From: Mycobacterium parmense
GTDB taxonomy: Bacteria > Actinomycetota > Actinomycetes > Mycobacteriales > Mycobacteriaceae
Reading direction: 5' to 3'
Assembly (NCBI RefSeq): GCF_010730575.1
Contig: NZ_AP022614.1
Coordinates: 4,278,001-4,342,000 of the forward strand
DNA length: 64,000 bases
This document shows, in pieces, positions 18,851 through 27,263 of the stretch (its first letter is position 1; each line of letters starts with the position of its first letter). The notes under the pieces are model-generated. The model did not search any database and was not told the origin of the DNA. It worked only from the letters and a program-made list of their open reading frames with translations. The position numbers and the translations under genes are program-made.

Positions 18851-19699
18851 TCAGTCGACCAGGGATTGGGTGCCGAGAACGATTGCCAGAGAGAGGAGTT
18901 CGGCGTCCTTCGTGCCGGGTTCGGCGGTGTACATCATGATACGCAGGTCGTCGGCCGCAACGATGAGCGTGTCGCAGTCCAGCGCGATGCGACCGACGTC
19001 GGGATGGTCGATGATCTTGTGCCGAGCGAAGTCCTGATGCGGCTCCGGGACGGCGCCGGATTCCCAGAGTTCGGTGAACCGCGGGCTGCGCGCGGCGAGC
19101 TGGCGGATCAGTTGTTTCAACCGCTGGTCGGCCGGATACCGGGCCGAGGTGAGGCGCAGGTCGGCAACCAGTCCGGCCTCGAACACCGCACGCTCGTCGG
19201 CGGTGTGGACGGCGCGGGTGCCCGGGCCCACGAGGTTGCGCCAGACGCTGTTGCGCTCGACTCCCCGCCAGCTCGTCGTCTGGCCCATCAGCGCGTCGTA
19301 CGGCGCGTTGGCGACGAGCAGTGTCCAGGTGGCGTCGTAGACGGCGACCGGGGTGTGGGCCAGGCGGTCGAGTAGGCGCTGCACGCTGGGCGTGATGCGG
19401 GAGGGTACGACGTCGAGGCCGGGCGTGACGTGCCCCGCGAGCAGGAAGAGGAGATCGCGCTCGGCGTCGGAGAGGCGCAGCGCCCGGCAGAGCGCCTCGA
19501 CGACCTGGACCGACGGCGAGGTGGCCCGGCCCTGCTCGAGGCGGGTCAGGTAGTCGACAGAGATCCCAGCCAGCCCGGCGAGTTCTTCGCGACGCAGACC
19601 CGTCGCGCGGCGACGCCCTCCGACGGGAACGCCCACCGCCGACGGCCGCACCCGGTCGCGCCAGTGCCGCACCGTCCTGCCGAACTCCCAGGATTCCAT
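18851..19699 (-). CDS. XRE-family regulator with MmyB-like ligand domain
   Basis: The 282-residue protein has an N-terminal Cro/C1-type helix-turn-helix (TGLRREELAGLAGISVDYLT, then LEQGRATSPSVQV) and a C-terminal PAS-like MmyB ligand-binding domain (TPVAVYDATWTLLVANAPYD, later FARHKIIDHPDVGRIALDCD). Family members bind fatty acids in some structures. ATG 19699 is preferred (MESWEFGRTVRHW, with GGAAG just upstream); the frame extends to 19828. It is divergent from the SDR gene at 19813, which is its likely target. Confidence 0.88.
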   Translation of the reverse strand: MESWEFGRTVRHWRDRVRPSAVGVPVGGRRRATGLRREELAGLAGISVDYLTRLEQGRATSPSVQVVEALCRALRLSDAERDLLFLLAGHVTPGLDVVPSRITPSVQRLLDRLAHTPVAVYDATWTLLVANAPYDALMGQTTSWRGVERNSVWRNLVGPGTRAVHTADERAVFEAGLVADLRLTSARYPADQRLKQLIRQLAARSPRFTELWESGAVPEPHQDFARHKIIDHPDVGRIALDCDTLIVAADDLRIMMYTAEPGTKDAELLSLAIVLGTQSLVD

Positions 19700-19812
19700 C
19701 TTCCTACTGTGCTCGACGCGGACCCCGCGAGAAAGGTTCGGTCCTGGTACCGCCAGTCCTACGAAAACCGGACGACTGCCTGAGCGCCTGGTTCCCGACG
19801 AGACTCCTTGCC

Positions 19813-20751
19813 ATGAACCCGATTGCATCCGGCTCCGTGCTCATCACCGGGCCGACCAGCGGACTGGGCAGGGCCACCGCATTGGCGCTCGCGCGTCGCC
19901 CCGCGGCCGAGCGCCCCGACTTGCTGTTGGTCGGCAGACCCGGTCGGCACCTGAGCGAGGTAGCGCGGGAGGCGAGCGCGGCCGGGGCGACCGTCCGCGA
20001 GATCGGTTGCGACCTTTCACGGCTCGCGGATGTGCGCAGCGCGGGGCAAACGGTCCAGCGGCTGCTGGACTCGTCCGCGGTGCGCCCCCTGCGCGGGTTG
20101 ATCGCCAACGCCGGTGTCGGGATGATCGATACCCACACCACGTCGGCGGACGGGTACGAGCTGACCTTCGCCGTGAACCACCTTGCCCACGCCCGGCTCG
20201 TCGGCGACCTCCTCGGCTCCTTCGCCGCGCCCGCCCGCATCGTGCTGCTGGGGTCGAACACGTACCACCAGAACGTCTTTCGCCGCGTGCTGCACGTGCC
20301 GCCGGCACGCTGGCGCGATCCGATCGAGCTGGCCCGGCCCACACCCGCCGACGAGCCCGCCACACTCGAACTGGGCGGGATCGCCTACTCCACCTCCAAG
20401 CTCGCGATCCTTTACTACGCGCACGAGCTGCAACGCAGAGCACCGGCGGGCATCAGCGTGACGGTGTTCGAACCCGGGTTCATGCCGGGCACCGGCCTGG
20501 GGCGCGAGCGGGGTGTCGGCCTGCAACGCATCGGCCGCCTCGTGCAGCGCGTCCCAGGTGTTTCGTCGCCGGCGCGGTCAGGCCCGGCGTTGGCGTCGGT
20601 CGTGCTGGACGATCGCTGGGCGCATCTGCGCGACGGCGCGTTCGTCGTCAAAGACAGGGAGCGGGCGGTGAAGGCGTTCGCGCACGACCGAATCCGCGAG
20701 GCGCGCTTGTGGGAGGCCACCGCCGAACTGCTGGATTCCGCACGGGTCTGA
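19813..20751 (+). CDS. Short-chain dehydrogenase/reductase
   Basis: The 312-residue SDR has LITGPTSGLGRATALAL (TGxxxGxG NAD(P)-binding), LRGLIANAGVGM (NAG), and IAYSTSKLAILYYAHEL with the catalytic YSTSK. A VFEPGFMPGTGL segment follows. It resembles the protochlorophyllide-reductase-like/retinol dehydrogenase-like SDRs. It is divergently arranged with the XRE/MmyB regulator, a pairing common in actinobacteria in which the regulator represses its neighbouring SDR. Substrate unknown. Confidence 0.88.
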   Translation: MNPIASGSVLITGPTSGLGRATALALARRPAAERPDLLLVGRPGRHLSEVAREASAAGATVREIGCDLSRLADVRSAGQTVQRLLDSSAVRPLRGLIANAGVGMIDTHTTSADGYELTFAVNHLAHARLVGDLLGSFAAPARIVLLGSNTYHQNVFRRVLHVPPARWRDPIELARPTPADEPATLELGGIAYSTSKLAILYYAHELQRRAPAGISVTVFEPGFMPGTGLGRERGVGLQRIGRLVQRVPGVSSPARSGPALASVVLDDRWAHLRDGAFVVKDRERAVKAFAHDRIREARLWEATAELLDSARV

Positions 20752-21082
20752 GATGAGATCGCCGGCGCCCACTGCCGACTCAGCAAAGGTTCAGGCATTC
20801 GCCATTTGCGCGTAACTTTCCCTGGCAATCCGGTCACCGTGAGGGAAATTCCGGGCCGCTGCGCAAAGCAAGGCAGCTTTGCCGGTCTGCGCGGGCAGAT
20901 CCGGTCTCGGGATGCGCGCGCATCCGGAACATGCTTCAATAACATCTGCCCGTAGGAAACAGTTGCATATATGCATCGTTGGCCCGAGGAAGGGTGGACA
21001 GCGCAGTCTTCACGCGCCTCGGCCGACGCGGGCCCGAGTCGATTTCCCGAGTTGATTCGATGTGAGAGGGAGCTGCACGGAA
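20752..21082. other. Non-coding gap before the DUF732 gene
   Basis: The 331 bp contain no convincing reading frame. TGCATATATGCA at 20964-20975 is a perfect 12-bp palindrome in an otherwise GC-rich region, about 107 bp before the gene at 21083, and could be an operator or an AT-rich promoter core. AGGGAG at about 21066 is a plausible but distant ribosome binding site. Confidence 0.45.
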
Positions 21083-21415
21083 ATGATCACGAAGAAGACG
21101 AGTGTCATCGCCTTAGGTGCGCTGCTGACCGCCCTGGTGGTGCCCACGGCCGTGGCGAGCGCCGACAGTACGGACGCGGACTTCAGCAATTACCTGAACT
21201 CGGCGGGCATCCACCTTGGCACCACCGCACAGACCGCGAAGATGGCGCAGGTGATGTGTCAGGACCTGGACGCCGGATTCACCCAGAACGACGAGATAAC
21301 CCAGTTCACGGGCTCACATCGGCTGGATAAGGACCAAGCCCAGCTCTTTGTCGGTGCGGCCACGGCGGAATACTGCCCGAGTCACCACAATTCCAACAAG
21401 CCGGCCGCTAAGTGA
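21083..21415 (+). CDS. DUF732-type secreted protein
   Basis: The 110-residue protein has a signal peptide (ITKKTSVIALGALLTALVVP, ending TAVASA before DSTDADF). The mature domain DADFSNYLNSAGIHLGTTAQ, then MCQDLDAGFTQNDEI and AEYCPSH has the two conserved cysteines of DUF732, a family of small mycobacterial exported proteins of unknown function. ATG 21083 is chosen because it begins the signal peptide; the frame starts at 21062. It converges with the LuxR-type gene, with a candidate terminator between. Confidence 0.8.
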   Translation: MITKKTSVIALGALLTALVVPTAVASADSTDADFSNYLNSAGIHLGTTAQTAKMAQVMCQDLDAGFTQNDEITQFTGSHRLDKDQAQLFVGAATAEYCPSHHNSNKPAAK

Positions 21416-21421
21416 CGAGAG

Positions 21422-21440
21422 GGCCCGCCGGGTCCGGGCC
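21422..21440. terminator. Candidate bidirectional terminator hairpin
   Basis: GGCCCG and CGGGCC form a 6-bp GC stem around a 7-nt loop in the 27-bp gap between two convergent genes. There is no T-run on either side, as is usual in mycobacteria, so the call rests on stem and position. Confidence 0.4.
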
Positions 21441-21442
21441 GG

Positions 21443-24043
21443 TCAGGACCGGGGGCTGCCCGCCACGATCGCGGCGAGATCGTCGCGATCCGACACGTCC
21501 AGCTTGATGCATGCGCGGTAGATGTGGCCCTCCACGGTCCGCACCGAAACGTGCAGTCTGCGGGCGATTTCGCGGTTGGACAGGCCCTCGGCGATCATCG
21601 AGGCGATTTCCCGCTCGCGCGGGCTCAGCGGCAGCGGGCGCGCCGCCGACCGGATCGCCGGGGTGATGGCCCCGCCGCACAGGGCGGCCAGGTGTAAAGC
21701 CCGCCCGGCGGATTCGGCACTCCGGCGGCGCTGCCCGGCCTGATCGTGCATCGGGACCGCTTGCGCGGCGGCGTCGGCCGCCGAAAGCAGGAGTCCCGCG
21801 TTCTCGAAATCCCCGCTGACCGCGTCGAGGGCGTCCGCATCGGCGTCGGCGACGGCGGTGGCGTGGCGCAGGTACAGCTTGGCCACCGAGCCGTCCAATT
21901 CCGGGACGAGAGCCGCCAGCGGCTCCGCGACGCCGCGGTCCCCGAACCTGGCCGCATGATGGAGGGCTTCGGCTTCCAGGGCGTACTGCCCCGCCTGGCG
22001 GGCCGCCTGTGCGGCACGGCGCGCCGCCTCGGCCGCGGTTCGCTCGCCGCCGGCGGCCGCCTTGAGCCAGGCCTCGGCGATCATCCGCTGCGGCTCGTGC
22101 AGCTCCACCTGGCGTCCGGTGTGTTCGGTCGCGTCGTTGAGCACCCGTTCGGCCTGGCCGGTTTGACCCAGCGCGGCGTAGGCCCGCGCCAGCAGCAGCC
22201 GCCCCGGAAGCCGCCAGGGCAGCGACGTTTCGGCGTTGAGCGCGGCGAGCGCCTGTTCGATGGACGAGATCGCCCCGGGAAAGTCGCCGCGGTAGGTGGC
22301 GACCAGCCCGGCCGCGATCTTGGCGATCGCCCAGCCGAGAAACTGTCCCTCGGAGGAGAACTGGGTATATTCCGCGACCCGCCGGTCCGCCTGGTCGAGC
22401 TGTCCGGTGTGGGTCAGCGCCAGCACGTCGCAGTAACGGACCATGACGCGGATCATGCCGTCGGTCGGCTTCTGTTCGGCACGGCAGCGGGCGGCGATGG
22501 GTTCGTATTCGCTGCCGCGCCCGGCCACCGGCAGCGCCAGGCCGGCCGCGAAGGCCGCGAAGTCCACGGCCTGCTTGGGCGCATCGGGGTTGCTCAGCAC
22601 CGCCTCGGCGGCGGGCAACCCGGTGTCGAACCGGTTCTCGTGCACCGCCATCGCCGCACCGGTCGCCTCGACGATCAGCCGCAGGGCCGGGTGGGTGACC
22701 CGCCGGTTGAGCAGAGCCAAGACCTCATGGGCCTGTTGTACCTGACCCATCGACCAGAAAAGGATCGACAGCCGCGGGATGCCCCAGAGGACGAGCTGCA
22801 GCTCGTCGAGATTGTCGGGTTCGAAGCTGGCGAGGATCGCGTCCGCCTCGCGTGGCCGCCCCTGCCACAGCAGCGCCCGCGACAGCAGCTCCGCCGCGCG
22901 CAAGCCGTCACCGCGCTCGAAAGCGCTGCGCGCCAGCTGTTCTCCCAGCGGTAGGTTGGCCAGGAACACGGCGTCCTTGGCCGCCGCCACCAGCAGGTCG
23001 TTGTCGGGGGGCTTGTCGCTGTCGATGGACAGCTGCGCCAGCCGAATCCGCTCCGCCGCCGATTCGATTCCTTGCGCGCTCAGCTCGGTGACGATGCGCC
23101 CGCGCAACTTGCGGGCCGATGCGGTGCCGATCCGGCGGCGGATCACCTCACCGTAGAGGGGGTGGCTGATCCGGGCGTTGACCTGATTGCCGTCCCGCAC
23201 GATCCGCAGCAGGCCCTGCGCTTCCGCGGCGTCGACGGCCGCTTCGCCGGCCAGGTCGGACAGGGTGCCGATCTCGAGGGGTTCGCACAGCGCCAGCAAC
23301 TCCAGCGCTCGGACAGCCGCTTCCCCGGCACGCTTGAAGCGGTCCTCCAGCAGGTCGGCGAACCCCGCCGACACCGTGGTCGGTCCGCGCAGCTGCCACA
23401 CACCGTTGACGCTGCTCAGGGTGTTTGCCTCCAGGGCACCCTCGACCAGGTGCCGCAGGAACAACGGGTTACCGCCGGAGGCTTCCCACATGACTTCGGC
23501 GGACAGTTCCTCGAGGGTGCCGCCCAGCACCGTCTCGACCAGCGCGATGCTCTGCTGCTTGCTGAACGGCTGCAAGTCGAGCCGCTCCATATAGCCGTCT
23601 TTCCACAGCGACGTGACCGCGTCGGGAACGGGCTCCCCGCTGCGCACCGTGGCGACAATGTGCCCGGCGCCTTCGGCGGCGATCTGGTGCAGCAAAGTGG
23701 CCGAGAGCTGGTCGAGCAAGTGGGCGTCGTCGACGCCGATGACCGCATCCGAGCTGCTGACGATCGATCCGCGGGCTTGGCTCAAGAGGGCGATCGGATC
23801 GCGCGCGCCGGTGGAGCCGACCCACTGCGCGAACGCGCCCAGCGGGATGCCGCGCGAGGTTTCGGTGCATGCGGCCCAGTGCACCGGGGTGGCCAGCGCT
23901 TTTGTCACTGTCCGGGCCAGCGTGGTCTTGCCGACCCCCGCCGCACCGATCACGAGCACGCCGCAACCATCGACTCCGGTCAGGGCAGCGCGTATCGTCT
24001 GCTGCTCGACCGGGCGATCCAGCAACTGCCAACTGCCGGCCAT
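21443..24043 (-). CDS. LuxR-family regulator with N-terminal ATPase (LAL type)
   Basis: The 866-residue protein is a large ATP-binding LuxR regulator. A STAND/AAA ATPase domain comes first, with Walker A GAAGVGKT at 33-40 and a VIGVDDAHLLDQL Walker B near 105. Next is a long helical, TPR-like middle rich in Ala/Glu repeats. The C-terminal helix-turn-helix is LSPREREIASMIAEGLSNRE, then IARRLHVSVRTVEGHIYRA. Such proteins sense small molecules or partner proteins through the repeat region. It lies downstream of the dioxygenase-catalase fusion on the same strand (126-bp gap with an inverted repeat), so it may regulate that lipid cluster. Confidence 0.9.
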   Translation of the reverse strand: MAGSWQLLDRPVEQQTIRAALTGVDGCGVLVIGAAGVGKTTLARTVTKALATPVHWAACTETSRGIPLGAFAQWVGSTGARDPIALLSQARGSIVSSSDAVIGVDDAHLLDQLSATLLHQIAAEGAGHIVATVRSGEPVPDAVTSLWKDGYMERLDLQPFSKQQSIALVETVLGGTLEELSAEVMWEASGGNPLFLRHLVEGALEANTLSSVNGVWQLRGPTTVSAGFADLLEDRFKRAGEAAVRALELLALCEPLEIGTLSDLAGEAAVDAAEAQGLLRIVRDGNQVNARISHPLYGEVIRRRIGTASARKLRGRIVTELSAQGIESAAERIRLAQLSIDSDKPPDNDLLVAAAKDAVFLANLPLGEQLARSAFERGDGLRAAELLSRALLWQGRPREADAILASFEPDNLDELQLVLWGIPRLSILFWSMGQVQQAHEVLALLNRRVTHPALRLIVEATGAAMAVHENRFDTGLPAAEAVLSNPDAPKQAVDFAAFAAGLALPVAGRGSEYEPIAARCRAEQKPTDGMIRVMVRYCDVLALTHTGQLDQADRRVAEYTQFSSEGQFLGWAIAKIAAGLVATYRGDFPGAISSIEQALAALNAETSLPWRLPGRLLLARAYAALGQTGQAERVLNDATEHTGRQVELHEPQRMIAEAWLKAAAGGERTAAEAARRAAQAARQAGQYALEAEALHHAARFGDRGVAEPLAALVPELDGSVAKLYLRHATAVADADADALDAVSGDFENAGLLLSAADAAAQAVPMHDQAGQRRRSAESAGRALHLAALCGGAITPAIRSAARPLPLSPREREIASMIAEGLSNREIARRLHVSVRTVEGHIYRACIKLDVSDRDDLAAIVAGSPRS

Positions 24044-24077
24044 GAGCGGAGTTTAAGTGTTGGCGGTCCGATCTGCC

Positions 24078-24112
24078 CGGCAAAAAAATCCGGCCAGACG
24101 GAAAATTTGCCG
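24078..24112. repeat. Inverted repeat between fusion enzyme and LuxR gene
   Basis: CGGCAAA and TTTGCCG are exact reverse complements 21 nt apart, and inside them TCCG/CGGA pair again. The 35-bp element lies downstream of the fusion gene and 34 bp upstream of the LuxR-type start on the minus strand. It could be a terminator for the enzyme gene or an operator for the regulator (autoregulation); the sequence alone does not decide. Confidence 0.45.
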
Positions 24113-24169
24113 ACGAGATGGGGTGCGGTTTGTGGTTGGCGGCCCCCACCCAGCCGCCGGCACGGTGGG

Positions 24170-27097
24170 TCAGTCGGGCAGGTCGCCGTGCGTGGGCTCC
24201 AACGACCGCGCACGGTTCTTCCGGTGCCGGAACTGGCTGGAGGCGTCATAGACACGCAGCTTCATGCGGTTGATCGGCCCCAGCGGCCGGTGGGCGCTCA
24301 GGCCACGCCAGGAGTTGAAGGCGAGCACCTCGTCACCGAAATATCTGCGCGCATCGGTGTAGGGATTCTGCTGCGGATACGTCAGCGTGGCGACGCGCAC
24401 GTAGGGAGACTGCGTTTCCGGCCACTCGACGGTGGCATCTTCGATCGGCATGCTGGCCAGGTCGGTGCACAGCTGGGCGCACAGGTGATACTCGGCCGCC
24501 TCGGTGCTGAAGAAGTCGACCATCATTTCCCGGTAGGCCTCGGGCCCGGCCGTTCGCGACAAGGGTTGGCCGGCGAAAGGCTTGAGGTTGGCCGAGCCCG
24601 GCACGACTTTGAACTTCGCGACGTAGTCGCCCCACCGGATCGGTGCCGCGGAGAAGAAGTCCATGCCCAGCATGTTGTCGTTGGGGGCGATGAACACCTG
24701 CATGGGCAGCGGGAGGCGCCTGCCCAAGAAAGCGAGCAGCGGTTCGGCGAGGCGCAGCACCCAGATGACAAACGCGAGCTGGCGGTCGGACAACCGCACC
24801 AGCAGCCCGGCCAGCGGCATGCCCTTCTCGAGATAGTCCTTCACGTCCTTGAACGGGAATTCCTTATGGGTGACCAGCAGGAAGTCCTGGGTGTCCGCGT
24901 CGTCGTCGGCCAGGCAGCGCTCCCCCGTCACGCCGAGCACCTTGATCGCCAACCCGTGCACGCCGCGGACCTGGTCGCTGCGCAGCACTCCGGCGGTGCT
25001 CGACAGCCGCGCGATCACCTCGTAGGTGGCGGCGTCGGCGAAGAGGCCCTGCTTGAGTTCGACCGGCAGGTCGCCCTCGATGGTCAGCCTGCCGCGCAGG
25101 ATGGCGTGGCTCTTGGCATGCGCGTCGCGCAGCGCGTGCCCGTATCTGCGGTACACGCGCTCGTTGGCACGAGTCAATTTCTCGATGATGCGGGCGATGT
25201 CGAGGTCTTCGCCCGGGGCGGGCTGTTCGAGACGGTCGCTATAGCGCAGGTAGGGCGAGGGCGCGTCTCCGGGCGGGGCGCTGACGGCGGGGGCCGGCCG
25301 CGCCACCAACGGCGCCGGGCCGGCTACCGGCCACGGCGCGAACGGGTTGGACACGCCGCGCAGCGACGGCTCCAGCTCCGGCATGTGCCGCAGCAGCATG
25401 GTGCGCAGCGAATTCTGCCGTATCCAGGTCATCCCGACGTCGGTGTAGATCTGCGGGCGGAAGTCGCGGGTAAAGAACCGGTCGCTTTCGAGCCGCCGCG
25501 AGGCCATCAGGATGAAGATGCGAAAAGCGGTGTCGCTGAACCCGAATCCCGGCGGCTTGGGCTCGGCGTAGAGACCGATCATCAAGTCGACGCGTTCGAT
25601 GTCCTGGTAGACCTGGCGCAGTTGCTCTGCCCAGTGCGGGTTGTCGGTCAATTCGTCGAAGGTGGCCGCCGGCTTCAACCGCAGCGCCCGGCGGAATGCG
25701 TTGTAGCGCGGCACGCCCCGTTCGCGCGTGCGCAAGATGTCGGCGGCGGCGAGGTCGATGGGGGTGTCGCGGGGCCGCCGGTCGAAGTACTGCAAGTACT
25801 TGGGAAAGTTGTGCAGGGTGACCGCGCCGGGGTTGGCCGTGCCGAAGGAGTAGAACAGGTCCGGCATCGAGAACTCGTCGAGGCGTTCGCGGACGTGCTG
25901 ATAGGTCAGGTCCGGCAGCCGGCAAGTCTTCAACAGGCTGTTGTCGCGCGCCGAGCGGAACTCGTAGTCGTCGGGAATGAGCGGGTGTAAGCGATAGACG
26001 GCCACGAACTCCTCGGTCAGCGAGTAGGGAACGCCGTGGAAGTCGGTCGGGGAGCCCGGAATACCCTGCAGCACCTCGTCGGCGAAGACCCGTCCGTGGG
26101 CCTCGTCGAACCGCTCGCCGAGCAGCCCGAACCAGTTGGCGTGCAAGGCCGCTTGGCTCGTGGGGTGGGCGATGATCGCCGGTGTCCATTCGAGGGTGTG
26201 GACCTTGGCCATGAGCGCGACGTTGATCAGCCGGGCGGTGTCGTAGAGCTGCTGGTCGGTCATCGCCGGATACGCCGACGCCAGCCGCTCGCAGATGGCG
26301 TTGTGCTCGCGCAGGAACAGCGCGTGCAACATCGCCAGGCCGACCCAGAAGTTGTTCTTGTTGCCCAGCGGCGCGAGAAACCTCTCCAGCTCGACCGGGT
26401 GCAGCCCGTGCTGGTCCAGTCCCAGCCGGCCCTGGGAGTGGGCGCGCAGCCCGTCAGCGAATTGCGTTGTATTGCCGTAGATTTGGGAAGCATCCCACCA
26501 GTGGGTGTCGGCGGTGACGAAGGTCGGCGGCCCGGAGCCGTCGGGGCTCGGATCCGGGGCGGTCCGGCGGATCTTCATCGGCCTGTCTTTCCGGGGCCAC
26601 GGGTCGTCGGGTTCCAGGGGGACCTCGAACGGCCGGCTGTTGGTGGTGTCGTGGCTCAGCCAGTCGTGGACCTCGAACTGAATCCATGCCGCGGCCAAAA
26701 GATTCAACGTCGTGGCCGGCTGGAATTCTTCGCGGGTCAGCAGCTCACGGCTGACCAGGCGGGGATTCGGCTCCCAGAACCGCTCGGTGGGCTCGGGATG
26801 GGTGAGTTCGGGCGCCACGTTGCGGCCGAACCGGCTGCCGATCGAGCCCATCAGCGGGTCCCGCAGGTCGTTGTGGGTGCCGTCGAGGGTGCGGGCCGTC
26901 TTGAAATCGGTGCGACCGGCGAGGGTGGTCGGGGGCCGATCGGCCGCACCGCGCCCGGTGTCGAACAGGTTGTCGGCCCGCAACCGTTGCCGCAGGCCGA
27001 TCAACACCGCCAGCCCCAGCGGCTTGGGCAGGCGATACCAGCCGACCAGGCGATCGGTCGCCTCTGCCAGCCGGGCCAACCGCCGTGCCCGCGTCAT
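24170..27097 (-). CDS. Haem dioxygenase/peroxidase fused to a catalase-like domain
   Basis: The 975-residue protein has two haem-enzyme domains. Residues ~60-580 form an animal-peroxidase/alpha-dioxygenase/cyclooxygenase-type domain: AAAWIQFEVHDWLSHD carries the distal His144, FLREHNAICERL is the conserved helix, and FVAVYRLHPLIPDD holds Tyr368 and His371 in the Tyr-x-x-His spacing of the catalytic Tyr and proximal His of cyclooxygenases and plant alpha-dioxygenases. A proline-rich linker follows (~585-615). Residues ~640-955 are a catalase-like domain of the y4iL/SrpA type: AHAKSHAILRGRL aligns its His660 with the catalase distal His, and KLRVYDAS (Tyr950) is a candidate axial ligand. The expected distal Asn position reads Thr (LVTHKEF, 743). 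The inferred role is fatty-acid oxygenation followed by hydroperoxide rearrangement. The frame extends to ATG 27145; ATG 27097 is chosen. It follows MMPL and thioesterase genes. Confidence 0.88.
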   Translation of the reverse strand: MTRARRLARLAEATDRLVGWYRLPKPLGLAVLIGLRQRLRADNLFDTGRGAADRPPTTLAGRTDFKTARTLDGTHNDLRDPLMGSIGSRFGRNVAPELTHPEPTERFWEPNPRLVSRELLTREEFQPATTLNLLAAAWIQFEVHDWLSHDTTNSRPFEVPLEPDDPWPRKDRPMKIRRTAPDPSPDGSGPPTFVTADTHWWDASQIYGNTTQFADGLRAHSQGRLGLDQHGLHPVELERFLAPLGNKNNFWVGLAMLHALFLREHNAICERLASAYPAMTDQQLYDTARLINVALMAKVHTLEWTPAIIAHPTSQAALHANWFGLLGERFDEAHGRVFADEVLQGIPGSPTDFHGVPYSLTEEFVAVYRLHPLIPDDYEFRSARDNSLLKTCRLPDLTYQHVRERLDEFSMPDLFYSFGTANPGAVTLHNFPKYLQYFDRRPRDTPIDLAAADILRTRERGVPRYNAFRRALRLKPAATFDELTDNPHWAEQLRQVYQDIERVDLMIGLYAEPKPPGFGFSDTAFRIFILMASRRLESDRFFTRDFRPQIYTDVGMTWIRQNSLRTMLLRHMPELEPSLRGVSNPFAPWPVAGPAPLVARPAPAVSAPPGDAPSPYLRYSDRLEQPAPGEDLDIARIIEKLTRANERVYRRYGHALRDAHAKSHAILRGRLTIEGDLPVELKQGLFADAATYEVIARLSSTAGVLRSDQVRGVHGLAIKVLGVTGERCLADDDADTQDFLLVTHKEFPFKDVKDYLEKGMPLAGLLVRLSDRQLAFVIWVLRLAEPLLAFLGRRLPLPMQVFIAPNDNMLGMDFFSAAPIRWGDYVAKFKVVPGSANLKPFAGQPLSRTAGPEAYREMMVDFFSTEAAEYHLCAQLCTDLASMPIEDATVEWPETQSPYVRVATLTYPQQNPYTDARRYFGDEVLAFNSWRGLSAHRPLGPINRMKLRVYDASSQFRHRKNRARSLEPTHGDLPD

Positions 27098-27263
27098 CGC
27101 GGAGCGGTCTTTGCCGCGCAGTTTCCGGCAGGACAGGCCGCCCAACCACTCAGTCGTGCGAACACGCCGCTCCCGTCCTCAAGACGCTGGCTTAACAGCT
27201 CGAACCGTAACAGGCGACATTGCCGCGCGCGCCCCTTGTTTTGCGGGTGTCGACACCACGGTC

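Noticed and set aside
23072..25990. 972-codon open frame on the plus strand across the LuxR and dioxygenase-catalase genes
   Set aside because: It is a mirror frame created by high-GC third positions of the two minus-strand genes; its translation shows no domain and is low in hydrophobic order.
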